From Gemmatimonadaceae bacterium (GTDB taxonomy: Bacteria; Gemmatimonadota; Gemmatimonadetes; Gemmatimonadales; Gemmatimonadaceae): a DNA stretch of 64,000 nt. A program made the position numbers and the translations under genes. The DNA lies in contig DATNEW010000001.1 of NCBI GenBank assembly GCA_035606695.1, forward strand, positions 124,001-188,000, in the 5' to 3' direction. Of this stretch, positions 51,508-60,594 are shown one piece after another (within the stretch, counting starts at the first letter, position 1; each line of letters begins with the position of its first letter). The notes below the pieces were generated by a model. It was not told the origin of the DNA, did not search any database, and was given only the letters and a program-made list of their open reading frames with translations.

Positions 51508-53862
51508 CTAACACGCTGGCAACGCGGCGACGAGGGCGTTCGTCCAGTCGAAGCGCCAGACGCCGCGCCCCTGGGTAGCAACGTAGACTTGAGTCTTCGT
51601 CGTGTCGCCCGCCGTCGAGACGCGGAACCACGCCGCTCGCGCATGTGACAAGTTCAACGTCGCCCCCCCCGACGGCGACGACGGATCGCTCACGGCGCTC
51701 CAGTGGGTTCCTCCATCTCCCGATACGAAAATCCCCGCGTCAATGGCGCCGGCGATGACGCGCGACGAATTCCACGGATCGAACGCCAGCACCGAGGGCT
51801 GATCGTAGCCTTCAAACCCATTGTCGGCGCGGCCGGAAGTTGGGCCGTGTGCCGTGCGATACTCGAATTGTCCGCGGCGCGTCATGCACGCGTCCAGTTG
51901 GGGCGCTCCGCTCCATGATGTCCCACCATCGGCCGACATCACCATTTGCGGATCCTTGCCGCGGTTCAGGTGGGCAGCCAGCAGCCGCGCGGGATCACTT
52001 GGTGAGACGGCGAAGGCGCCGAATCCTCCGAGCCCTCCCGGTGGCAGTACTTGCTCCCACGCAGCCTTGCCCAAGACGCGCCTCCACACTTCGGTCTCGC
52101 GCTTCGGATGAGAACCATCGGTCCATGTGAACTGCGCGTAGACGACGATGTTTCCCGCGGCGCCGCGCGAGGCGAAGAGGCGGCCCAAACGCGGCGCACT
52201 CGAAAACGCCGGCAACCCCAAGTTGTTCCAGGTCATGTTGCCGCCGTTGAAACCGGGGGCGACGAACAATCCCGTCGTTGCAAGCGCGGCCCAGCTGCCG
52301 TCCGCCAGTGGCGCAATCACACCATCGCCGTCGAAGAGGTTGAACGGCGGCGCCGTAATGAGACTGCGACCGGGGGCGCCGCGTGGTCGAACGATCAGTT
52401 CCTTCGCGTAGGTCGCCGGGTCGCAACACACGGTACTCATGACGACGAGACCATCGGTCGCCACGTCGAGCACGTCCGCCGGATCCACGTTCTGCCAAGT
52501 TCGCGTTACAGCATCCGTATTCAAGTTCACGAACAAGCCGTTGTCTTGCGTTCCGAGATATACGTCTTCCGACCATCCATCGAACCACGGCTCGGGCCAA
52601 GAGAATGCGGTCATGCTGCGAACCCAGAGCGCGTGAGGCGGATGTTGAACCGCGCTCCACCTGGGAATCTCGCAGCCGGGCGTCCCGAGTCGGTCGTTGC
52701 GTTCGATGCCGCCATCGTTGGCATAGAGGAATGGGCACCGTGCAACCGACGCGGCTGGATCGAACACCAGATCACCCGCGTCCAGATGCGCGCCAATGTC
52801 ATAGCCGTAGTTGGCCGTCGGCGTCCCGGACGGTCCGCGGAAATTCTCGACGCATGGTTGCGCCGACGTTGCTTCGACCGCGGCGCAGCGAGCGCGATAG
52901 AGGTTGGCGCTGCCGAACCACAAATCAAAACCGTGCGTCAGCGCGTTGGTCGTCAGCAGCGCCAAACGCCCATCGGAGTCGGGAGCCGAATATGCGGGCG
53001 ACCAGTTCGCGCCTCCGTCAATGGATTCGTAGAGATGCTGGCCGCTGTACGCGAACAGCGTATTCGCTTCCGTCGGGGACGAGGCGAGCCAGCACTGGCC
53101 ACTTGGGAGCGGCGTCTGCGGCACGAGCCACGTCGCACCGCCGTCGGTTGACCGGCGATGCCCGCCATCTCCGCAGAGGTCGATGATTCCGTGGTCGTGC
53201 ACGGTCACCGACCACACGCGGCCAGCGTCCAGCGAGTCGCGGGGGAACACGTACGTCCAACTCACCCCGGCATCGCGACTCGCGAGCAGTCCGCAATTAG
53301 TGCCGACGTATACCTGTGACGGATGATCGGCGTCGATGGCGATGCCGAACGCGGACGGCTCCTTCGAGAAGACGGCGGCGCATCCGGGGACCACAGCCGT
53401 CTGAGACGCCGGGTGATTCCACGTTGCGCCGCCGTCAGTGCTGACATTGATGCCCGCGAGGCTCTTGACCCGGCCGTCGAAGAACGACGTCGCGTAGACG
53501 CGCGAGGGTGTCGATGGATCGACCGCAACGCGCCAGGTGGCGAGCGGCAAGTGAGTCTCGAGGAAGGTCCATTGCCTTCCCCCATCGACGCTCTTATAGA
53601 GGCCGCCCCACTCGGTCGCGGCGTATGCCGATCCGTCACGCCCTACGGCGAGACCGTTGACCCGTCCACCGCTTGCGCCGTTGTGTTGCAGCGCATGCAG
53701 GTCCGACGTCTCGGGGCTGAGATCGGTCCAGGTTTGTGCCCGGCACACGCCGGACACCAACGTGACGAGCGCAAACGCGACCTCAAGGGACGGGCCGGTG
53801 CAACCGCGATGGCGGCGCGCAACGCGGCGTTTCGATTCGGACCTGCGGACCAGGCGAACCAT
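51508..53862 (-). CDS. Secreted BNR-repeat (sortilin/sialidase-like) beta-propeller protein
   Basis: 784 residues. A long basic n-region is followed by a signal core (SLEVAFALVTLVSGVCRAQ). The mature part has many Asp-box motifs: YKSVDGGRQWTF, NVSTDGGATWNH, LASRDAGVSWTY, RRSTDGGATWLV, YESIDGGANWSP, VMSADGGTSWSG, FVSGDGGTHWSA. The protein ends ALVAALPAC, a free C-terminal Cys. No catalytic sialidase residues can be assigned. It lies upstream of the RiPP operon on the same strand, but a 160-base gap with a promoter separates them. Its start overlaps the upstream gene by 80 bases; a Met at 53883 is an alternative. Confidence 0.82.
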   Translation of the reverse strand: MVRLVRRSESKRRVARRHRGCTGPSLEVAFALVTLVSGVCRAQTWTDLSPETSDLHALQHNGASGGRVNGLAVGRDGSAYAATEWGGLYKSVDGGRQWTFLETHLPLATWRVAVDPSTPSRVYATSFFDGRVKSLAGINVSTDGGATWNHPASQTAVVPGCAAVFSKEPSAFGIAIDADHPSQVYVGTNCGLLASRDAGVSWTYVFPRDSLDAGRVWSVTVHDHGIIDLCGDGGHRRSTDGGATWLVPQTPLPSGQCWLASSPTEANTLFAYSGQHLYESIDGGANWSPAYSAPDSDGRLALLTTNALTHGFDLWFGSANLYRARCAAVEATSAQPCVENFRGPSGTPTANYGYDIGAHLDAGDLVFDPAASVARCPFLYANDGGIERNDRLGTPGCEIPRWSAVQHPPHALWVRSMTAFSWPEPWFDGWSEDVYLGTQDNGLFVNLNTDAVTRTWQNVDPADVLDVATDGLVVMSTVCCDPATYAKELIVRPRGAPGRSLITAPPFNLFDGDGVIAPLADGSWAALATTGLFVAPGFNGGNMTWNNLGLPAFSSAPRLGRLFASRGAAGNIVVYAQFTWTDGSHPKRETEVWRRVLGKAAWEQVLPPGGLGGFGAFAVSPSDPARLLAAHLNRGKDPQMVMSADGGTSWSGAPQLDACMTRRGQFEYRTAHGPTSGRADNGFEGYDQPSVLAFDPWNSSRVIAGAIDAGIFVSGDGGTHWSAVSDPSSPSGGATLNLSHARAAWFRVSTAGDTTKTQVYVATQGRGVWRFDWTNALVAALPAC

Positions 53863-54355
53863 CCGTGTGATTGCTCCGCGCAAGGCGCAAGTAGTAATTG
53901 AGACCGCTCTCGAGCCCGTCGATTCGCCACGCCGTCAATCCAGAGTCACCCGGGATCTGCGCTGCGGCGAAGTGGTACGCCGGCAATGAAGAATCGCGCT
54001 TCGGGCTTGAATCGTTCTGCGTGGGCACAAATGCGGCCGCTCCCCGGCCCGCAAAAGCGACCGGCGCAGCCAATCGCGCGTACGAGCCGCGACGAAATCC
54101 ATTTTGATACACGGTCACTTCCAGATGCACGCTGCTCTGTGCTCCCTCGGGCGGCCGCCAGGCAACGGTGACCGCGCCCGCTCCACGCCGCACGGTACTG
54201 CAACTCACGACCGTGCGAGGAGCGGGCAGCTGCGCGCCGGCGACGCCGGGCGCGCATATGATCGCGAACAGGCCAACGACAATCGCTCTCGATCGTGCTT
54301 GGACGCGCAGGGAGCGTACGGTCCCATCAGGACTCACGAAACTCTCGGCGATCAT
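53783..54355 (-). CDS. Secreted protein with fibronectin III-like domain
   Basis: About 190 residues: a signal peptide (RAIVVGLFAIICAPGVAGAQ) and one beta-sandwich-like domain (GAVTVAWRPPEGAQSSVHLEVTVYQNG ... WRIDGLESGLNYYLRLARSN), the FnIII pattern of W, Y and LxPGxxY-like elements. The start MIAESFVSPDG at 54355 has no clear ribosome site. Its 3' end overlaps the BNR gene start, so the two are probably cotranslated. Function unknown. Confidence 0.65.
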   Translation of the reverse strand: MIAESFVSPDGTVRSLRVQARSRAIVVGLFAIICAPGVAGAQLPAPRTVVSCSTVRRGAGAVTVAWRPPEGAQSSVHLEVTVYQNGFRRGSYARLAAPVAFAGRGAAAFVPTQNDSSPKRDSSLPAYHFAAAQIPGDSGLTAWRIDGLESGLNYYLRLARSNHTDGSPGPQVRIETPRCAPPSRLHRPVP

Positions 54356-54464
54356 GGAGTATTTGAGAACTTGAATCAGGCTCGGTTGTCGGTAGGAGCA
54401 TAGTGCGCGGCGGGCAACGACGTCAAGAACGATGTCAAGCAGGTGGCGGGTTCGGTCGCTTCGG

Positions 54465-55943
54465 TCACGCGCCGTCCAGCCCGCGGCCGCCGTCGATGAG
54501 ACAGCAGCCCAGGTCGCACGAGATCCAGATCCATTCATCGACGTCGGTCCAATCCCACCGCGCCGTACCGGGAAGCGAACCGATCGTGTGCTCCACTCGC
54601 CCCACCAGCAGCTGCTTCGGTTGCGAGGCGCGCGGAGCGAAGATCAACGCCTGCCAAACTCCCGAGCTGTCACGGAGCTGAATACGATTCCATCCCTTCC
54701 CCATGCCGAACGCGGTCGCGTACATATCGACGGCGTCGACGTACGCATACGCGACATCGCGGTAGCCCCTTTGAAAATCCTTCGTGGTGATGCGTGCGAG
54801 GCCGGGCACCGGAACGATCGCGCCGGCGTTGTTCGGCCTGAGCGGAGGCGTGTTGCCCGCCGCGCCTATCGCCAAGCGTTGCTCGTCCCACCAGCCTTTC
54901 ACTCGCAATTGCGGCGAATTCTTGATCGCGCTCGGAATCGGCTGACTCGCGCTCATCGCGGTGATGGAGTGTGGAACCTTCGAGATGTCGCCCCCAACGT
55001 CACACCAGCGTGCTCCACATCGAACACCGAGGAACGCCATGTCTTCGTCGGACTGAACAAAGCGCGTAACCGGCGGAACGGTGCCTGGCGGCTCAGTCGA
55101 ATCTTCAGCGGCTACAGGGATATCGGGTGCCGCCTGCAACGCACCGGGTGCCGCGTCACAATGGTATCCGGTGATTGGAAGAATCTTCGCGTGCCACGTC
55201 GCGCCTGGACTGTGCGCGAGGTATACGCAGTTGATGCCGCCGACCAACCCAAGATTCTTGTACGGCGCGCCGGCTGTTCCATCGTCGGGCCAGAGATAAA
55301 TCACCGCGACATTCCGGAACGCGGACTCGAAGTCCGACGTGTTCTTCCATTCAGCCAGCGAGGGATTCGAGAGCGACTGCGCGAGTGGACCGTACACCGG
55401 AGGTGACTGGAGGAATCGCTGCGCATCCTGAAATTCCGGCGAATTCGCCGTACACCAATTGTTCGTATCCGCGAAGTCCGCGAGCTGGGGTGGTAGACGG
55501 TGCAGCGTATCGGCGAATTGCTGCACGCTTCCATATCGGACGGGAAGGAGGCTTGCGTCCGAGTGCGTCGCTCCTGACGGCGGCGGCGGCGGTGTAGTCG
55601 TGGCCGTGGTCACGACGGTCGACGTCCCGGTCGCTCGCCCTCGTCCCGGTGCGATTCCAGCAGGTGCGCCGCCCGGTGGCGGTGACGGCGGCGTGGACGT
55701 CGTCGATGGAGCGTGCCCCGTCTCCACGTGGATAGGCTTCAGTCCCGCGTACTCGGCGACGATACCGGTCGGGCCTACGGGCATGTGGTGCAACCCTTCC
55801 GTAGGCAACTTCCACTTGCTTCCTGCGAAATGATTCGTCGACGAGCACGGATTATCGAACACGGAAGGCTCCGGTCTCGCCGCGCACGCCGCCGTCCACG
55901 CTGCCACCATCAGCACCGGCATCCACCGCAGTGTCGTTGCCAT
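54465..55943 (-). CDS. Putative lipoprotein, 492 aa, function unknown
   Basis: Lipoprotein signal MATTLRWMPVLMVAAWTAAC, with Cys 20. A Thr/Pro/Gly-rich linker (about residues 75-120) precedes a large domain with several Cys (NNWCTANSPEF, GINCVYLAHSPGATWHAKILP, VRCGARWCDVGGD, WIWISCDLGCCLIDGG). The repeated Cys suggest disulfides. I do not recognise a family. GAGG lies eight bases before the ATG at 55943; a GTG two codons earlier is less well placed. It follows the kinase gene on the same strand after 42 bases. Confidence 0.75.
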   Translation of the reverse strand: MATTLRWMPVLMVAAWTAACAARPEPSVFDNPCSSTNHFAGSKWKLPTEGLHHMPVGPTGIVAEYAGLKPIHVETGHAPSTTSTPPSPPPGGAPAGIAPGRGRATGTSTVVTTATTTPPPPPSGATHSDASLLPVRYGSVQQFADTLHRLPPQLADFADTNNWCTANSPEFQDAQRFLQSPPVYGPLAQSLSNPSLAEWKNTSDFESAFRNVAVIYLWPDDGTAGAPYKNLGLVGGINCVYLAHSPGATWHAKILPITGYHCDAAPGALQAAPDIPVAAEDSTEPPGTVPPVTRFVQSDEDMAFLGVRCGARWCDVGGDISKVPHSITAMSASQPIPSAIKNSPQLRVKGWWDEQRLAIGAAGNTPPLRPNNAGAIVPVPGLARITTKDFQRGYRDVAYAYVDAVDMYATAFGMGKGWNRIQLRDSSGVWQALIFAPRASQPKQLLVGRVEHTIGSLPGTARWDWTDVDEWIWISCDLGCCLIDGGRGLDGA

Positions 55944-55985
55944 CGTCACGTCCTCGTGTCGGAGTTGACTGCAGGATTCGGCGAG

Positions 55986-58900
55986 TTACGGCTGAATTTT
56001 TTGGGCAGGAAATGAACTTGGATCACTGGGCCATAGCGCTTGAGCGGCGCGATGCCATCGGTCGCGATCGTCGGCATCGGCGGCGACCGATTCACGCACG
56101 CGCATCGCACGAATGAACGAGCCCAGCGTCACCGCGCCGTCAGTTGGCTGATCCGACTCGAGCGGCTGGAAGAGTTTTGCCGCTGCGAACATCGAGTCTA
56201 ATCGTTGCCGAGCCGTGGCGCGATCGCCAAACGCCAGCAATGCGCTGACGTTCGGCAAAACGGCATCTGGTGGAATGTCCGCCGAAACAAACGCACGCCG
56301 AGTGTTCTCGATCTGTTGCAGCCGCGATCTCGCCGAATCCACAGCTCCACGCTCGACGAACAATCGCATGGCGACGACGGGATCTCGCGGCGCCAGCTTC
56401 GCCGCCCAGAGTGTATCGAGTGGTTCGGCAAAGCGAAGGATGCGCGCAAGCAAGAAACTCTGGGCGGACATCTGTACCGACAACGGCTGCCCCGCGATTG
56501 CCGCGGTCTGGATGATCTCACCGATCGACGCCACCCCGTGGGAGACCGGACACCCCATGACCGTCAGTACCAGCCGAATGTCAGCCATCGCCGCTGCTCG
56601 CTGCGGAATACGCGCAATTTGCGCGATCGGGTCTGATGACGTCTGCATCGCCCGTGCAACCACATCGCAACGCCCGGCGATCGTTCCAAAGAACGCGACG
56701 AACGTTGCTTGACGAACGTCGCTCGGATCGGCCGTCGCGAGCACAGAATCCGCGAGCGCGCGCACCGCCACCAGACGATTCGGCGCACTCGGCGTCGCGA
56801 ACTTGATCTCGAGCCACGCCAAATTGGCGAGCAGGCGAAGTCGCGTCGTTCGGTCGTTCGTTAGCCGAATGGCCGCGCGAAGCGTGTCGGCTGCAGCCGG
56901 ATCGCCGTCGATCTCCAGGGCGACGGCAAGCGCTTCCTTCGCGCCGGGACTCTGGGGGAGCGACGACGCCCACCCTGTGGCGATCTGACGAAACAACGCG
57001 CGGCTGCGCACGAGCGAACGACGCCAATCCTCAGGATCGGGCAGCGTCTGACCACCCTGTGTTTGCTCCAGCGGCTGCAGGATCATCTGCATGGTATCGC
57101 CGCGCAGCACCGGCCGGCCGGTGAAGTGTCGCGCCGGAACGTCAAGCGAGCGGCCGAAGCGCAAATACCGCGAGCCCGTGAACAGCAGGCGCCGCAGTCG
57201 GGAATACGCGCCGCCCTGATAGCTTCGGTACGCCGACGGAAGAAGATCGAACGCGCGGATGTACGCCGACACCGCCTCCTGATAGCTCGAGCGAAAACGC
57301 CAACCACCGCGGCCATCGGCAACGACGATCTGATCACCGTCGAGGCAAGACGCCAACCCGTACCATGCGACGAAGCTCTGCGGCGACTGCTTCGTCATCT
57401 GGCGGTACTGCGCGCACGCCGCCGGATAGTTCTCGTTCGCCATCAACGCGAGCGCGGATGCCATCTGTCGTTCGGTCACGCCAAGGCTGCCGCCGTTGTC
57501 TGCCGCCTGGCGCGCCAGCGCACGCCAGGTGTCGTTGCGGCTCGACGGCTGCCACGCGCGCAACTGCGCCAGCCACAGTGCCGCACGCGTCGCCGAGGGC
57601 TCGAGCTGAAGCGCGTGCGCGTAGAGCGACTCGGCACGCGCGAGATCCCAGTCTCGAAGTGCCGACTGCGCGGCAATCATCTCTTGCGTTGCCGGAAGGC
57701 TGCCGCTCACCTCGACGGTATCGAGACCGGAGGTCGGACGCTCGCCGCGCAAGAGCAGCGAATCGGCGACGCGATGGTACGTCGTCACCGCCAGCGCCGA
57801 TTCCGCCGGCATCAGCAAATGTGTCGTATGGACCACAGCGCCAGAGCGCGTTTCGACCAGTGATGCGTCGAGTCTGGCGGAGTCCCCGAGCCGTACGATG
57901 CGCGCGCGAACGTATCGTCCAGCGCCCACCGCCCGTGCGACGTCCGCGTCGCCGTGTACGGTGGTCGAGCGCCGCATCGCGTCGGCGACCTGGAATCCGT
58001 CGACGAGCGTCAGCGGACGCCAACGCCGCAGGCCCTCGGCAAGCAAGTCATCGAGATGTTGATCGGCCGAGAACCCGCCGGCCACCTCGAATGGGAGTAC
58101 CGCCACACGCGTCGTGTCCAACGTGACACTCGGCATGAACCACGATTCGACCCGATCGCGATTCACCGCGAGCGCGCTCGCCGCAGCCAGAACGGCAACG
58201 CCCGCAACGCCCCAGACCACGCGCCGCTTGCGAGCCTTGGCTCTTTTTCGCGCCGCGGTCGCGCCGACCGATTGCACCGTCGTATCCACACGGCCCAAGG
58301 CAGCCGCGAAATCTCGCGCTGTCTGATACCGATCCGCCGGCGCAATCGCCAACGCCTTCACCAACACCGATTCGAGCTCCGCGGAGACCGATGGCCGATA
58401 GACGCCGACCGGCCGCGGCTCATGGGTCATCCGTTGCGCGAGCACGATCTGCGACGACGCGCCCATGAACGCCGGCACGCCCGCCAGTGCCTCGTAGAGC
58501 ACGCACGCGAGCGAATAGATGTCGCTGCGCCCGTCATAGTACTCTTCGCCTGCCGCCTGCTCGGGACTCATGTACGCCGGCGTCCCGCGCACCATGCCGG
58601 TCGTCGTCGTCGAATCGTCGGACGCGCGCGTCAACGCCCGAGCGATGCCGAAATCCGACAAGCACGCCTGCCCGCCCGTGAAGAGAATGTTCTCCGGTTT
58701 CACATCGCGATGGAGGAAGTTGCGTTCGTGCGCGAACGCCAACGCGCCCGCGATCGTCGTCCCGATGCGAACGACTTCCTCTATCGCTAATTGCTTCTCG
58801 TTCTGCAGCCGTTCCCGGAGCGTTCCACCGTCCATGTACGGAAGCGCGAAGTACGGGCGGCCGTTGTAGACGCCCGACGCGAGCACCGTCACGATGTTGG

Positions 58901-59117
58901 GATGCTGCAACTGCGCGGTGAGCTTGATCTCGCGCAGGAAGCGATCGGCCGCGAGCGACTCGGCCAGCTCCTGCCGCAACCACTTGATCGCGACCATTCG
59001 CCCGTGATCGAGATCGTGCGCGAGGTACACGACCGATGTCGCACCACGACCAAGCTCGCGCTCGATCGTGTACCGTTCAGCGAACTTGCCGGAGATGGAA
59101 CCCGTCGACGCGCTCAC
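55986..59117 (-). CDS. Ser/Thr protein kinase, one TM, TPR-like C-terminal region
   Basis: 1043 residues. Kinase domain at 15-285: ELGRGATSVVYLA, VAIKWLR with Lys 45, HRDVKPENILF, LSDFGIARAL, GTPAYMSPEQAAGEEYYDGRSD. A basic juxtamembrane segment (ARKRAKARKRR) and one TM (VVWGVAGVAVLAAASALAV) near 300-320 follow. Outside are a FlgO-like start (VAVLPFEVAGGFSADQHLDDLLAEGLRRW) and helical repeats (LRDWDLARAESLYAHALQLEPSATRAALWLAQL). Same architecture as the kinase at 44563-47607; both are probable envelope sensors. GTG start. It may be cotranscribed with the lipoprotein gene downstream. Confidence 0.92.
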   Translation of the reverse strand: MSASTGSISGKFAERYTIERELGRGATSVVYLAHDLDHGRMVAIKWLRQELAESLAADRFLREIKLTAQLQHPNIVTVLASGVYNGRPYFALPYMDGGTLRERLQNEKQLAIEEVVRIGTTIAGALAFAHERNFLHRDVKPENILFTGGQACLSDFGIARALTRASDDSTTTTGMVRGTPAYMSPEQAAGEEYYDGRSDIYSLACVLYEALAGVPAFMGASSQIVLAQRMTHEPRPVGVYRPSVSAELESVLVKALAIAPADRYQTARDFAAALGRVDTTVQSVGATAARKRAKARKRRVVWGVAGVAVLAAASALAVNRDRVESWFMPSVTLDTTRVAVLPFEVAGGFSADQHLDDLLAEGLRRWRPLTLVDGFQVADAMRRSTTVHGDADVARAVGAGRYVRARIVRLGDSARLDASLVETRSGAVVHTTHLLMPAESALAVTTYHRVADSLLLRGERPTSGLDTVEVSGSLPATQEMIAAQSALRDWDLARAESLYAHALQLEPSATRAALWLAQLRAWQPSSRNDTWRALARQAADNGGSLGVTERQMASALALMANENYPAACAQYRQMTKQSPQSFVAWYGLASCLDGDQIVVADGRGGWRFRSSYQEAVSAYIRAFDLLPSAYRSYQGGAYSRLRRLLFTGSRYLRFGRSLDVPARHFTGRPVLRGDTMQMILQPLEQTQGGQTLPDPEDWRRSLVRSRALFRQIATGWASSLPQSPGAKEALAVALEIDGDPAAADTLRAAIRLTNDRTTRLRLLANLAWLEIKFATPSAPNRLVAVRALADSVLATADPSDVRQATFVAFFGTIAGRCDVVARAMQTSSDPIAQIARIPQRAAAMADIRLVLTVMGCPVSHGVASIGEIIQTAAIAGQPLSVQMSAQSFLLARILRFAEPLDTLWAAKLAPRDPVVAMRLFVERGAVDSARSRLQQIENTRRAFVSADIPPDAVLPNVSALLAFGDRATARQRLDSMFAAAKLFQPLESDQPTDGAVTLGSFIRAMRVRESVAADADDRDRWHRAAQALWPSDPSSFPAQKIQP

Positions 59118-59188
59118 GCGCTCGCTCTGCTACCAGTGGTGGGGATGGCACAACTTCGCCCTCCGTCGAGGGGGGCGCTAGAGCTTTA

Positions 59189-59217
59189 TTGACCTGGTCG
59201 GCACTCCGCCGTATATC
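59189..59217 (+). promoter_or_regulatory. Candidate sigma70-type promoter of the amidohydrolase gene
   Basis: TTGACC (59189-59194), 17 bases, TATATC (59212-59217), then about 33 bases to the GTG at 59251. Confidence 0.6.
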
Positions 59218-59250
59218 CGCCTCGCACCGTTTCCCCATACCGGAGATTTC

Positions 59251-60585
59251 GTGTCGCGACGCCTCCCTGTCGCTGCTCTGACGAGCCTTTTCATCGTGCT
59301 CGGCCCCGCCGTACTGCGCGGCCAGGCACCCATCGACGCCGACCTCGCGCGCTACATCAACGCGATCCGCGCCATCGACAACCACGCGCATCCCATGCGG
59401 CCGGTTCCGGCGGGCGCGGCGGCGGATACCGAATTCGATGCCCTGCCCCTCGACGGCATTCCGCCGTTCGACCTGCCCCACCGTCTCAAGCCCGACGACC
59501 CGATCTGGCGTCAGGCCCAAGCCGCGCTGTACCACGTTCCGGCGACGCTGACCGGCGACGCCTATCATACTTCTCTAAAGGCCGCGGTCACGGCGGCGCA
59601 GAAGTCGAAAGGACAGCAATTTCCGGCGTGGGCGTTGGATCAAGCGGGCATCGACGTCATGATGTCGAACCGCATCGTCATGGGCGCGGGACTGCCGGCA
59701 TCGCGCTTCAAGTGGATCTCGTTCGTCGATGCGCTCATGCTTCCGCTCGACACGCGCGCCGAAGCGGCGCGCACGCCCGACACTCGTCCACTGTATCCGC
59801 GCGAAGCCAGGCTGTTGCAGCGCTACCTGCGTGACGTCAACGTCAAGTCGCTCCCCGGCACGCTCGACGACTATGTACGCACCGTCGTGAACCCGACGCT
59901 CGCCCGCGAGAAGGCCAACGGTGCCGCGGGGATCAAGTTCGAGGCGGCGTATTTGAGACCGCTCGACTTCGACGATCCGGACACGGCGATGGCGCAACGC
60001 GTCTATGCCAAGTACGTCCGTGGCGGCGTGCCGAGTCATGCCGAGTACAAGGCGCTCGAGGATTACCTCTTTCGGGCGATCGCACGCGAAGCCGGCAGAC
60101 AGCACCTGCCCATTCAGATTCACGTGCTCGAGACGTTCGGCGGATTCTATTCGCCGCGCGGCGCGGCGCCCCATCTGCTCGAGCCGGCGTTCAATGATTC
60201 GACACTGCGAGGGACGAAGTTCATCATCGTTCACGGCGGCTGGCCGTTGATCGGCGAGACGTCGGGCGAAATCAGCAAGCCGAACGTCTACGCCGACATC
60301 TCGATGATGGACATCATTCTGTCACCGACAGAGCTGGCGGGCGTACTACGGCAATGGCTCGGCGAGTGGCCGGACAAGGTGCTCTTCGGCACCGACGCGT
60401 TCGACGGCGGCGTCGAGCAAGGCTGGGAGCAAGTCGCGTGGGTCGGATCGACCACGGCGCGCAAAGCACTGGCGATCGCGCTCACCGGCATGCTGCGTGA
60501 CAACGAGATCTCGCGCGACCGTGCGCAGCAGCTCGCGCGCATGGTGTTGCATGACAACGCGGCGGCCGTGTACGGTCTCAAGTGA
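59251..60585 (+). CDS. Secreted amidohydrolase family protein
   Basis: 444 residues, GTG start with CGGAG five bases upstream. A signal peptide (LPVAALTSLFIVLGPAVLRGQ) precedes a TIM-barrel metal hydrolase: the HxH motif in IDNHAHP near residue 48, IKFEAAYLRPL, the third-ligand region LPIQIHVLETFG, FIIVHGGWPLIGE, and the Asp in VLFGTDAFDGG. This is the amidohydrolase_2 pattern (decarboxylase or lactonase-like). Substrate unknown. Convergent with the UbiB-like gene ten bases downstream. Confidence 0.88.
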   Translation: MSRRLPVAALTSLFIVLGPAVLRGQAPIDADLARYINAIRAIDNHAHPMRPVPAGAAADTEFDALPLDGIPPFDLPHRLKPDDPIWRQAQAALYHVPATLTGDAYHTSLKAAVTAAQKSKGQQFPAWALDQAGIDVMMSNRIVMGAGLPASRFKWISFVDALMLPLDTRAEAARTPDTRPLYPREARLLQRYLRDVNVKSLPGTLDDYVRTVVNPTLAREKANGAAGIKFEAAYLRPLDFDDPDTAMAQRVYAKYVRGGVPSHAEYKALEDYLFRAIAREAGRQHLPIQIHVLETFGGFYSPRGAAPHLLEPAFNDSTLRGTKFIIVHGGWPLIGETSGEISKPNVYADISMMDIILSPTELAGVLRQWLGEWPDKVLFGTDAFDGGVEQGWEQVAWVGSTTARKALAIALTGMLRDNEISRDRAQQLARMVLHDNAAAVYGLK

Positions 60586-60594
60586 CGAACTGCG

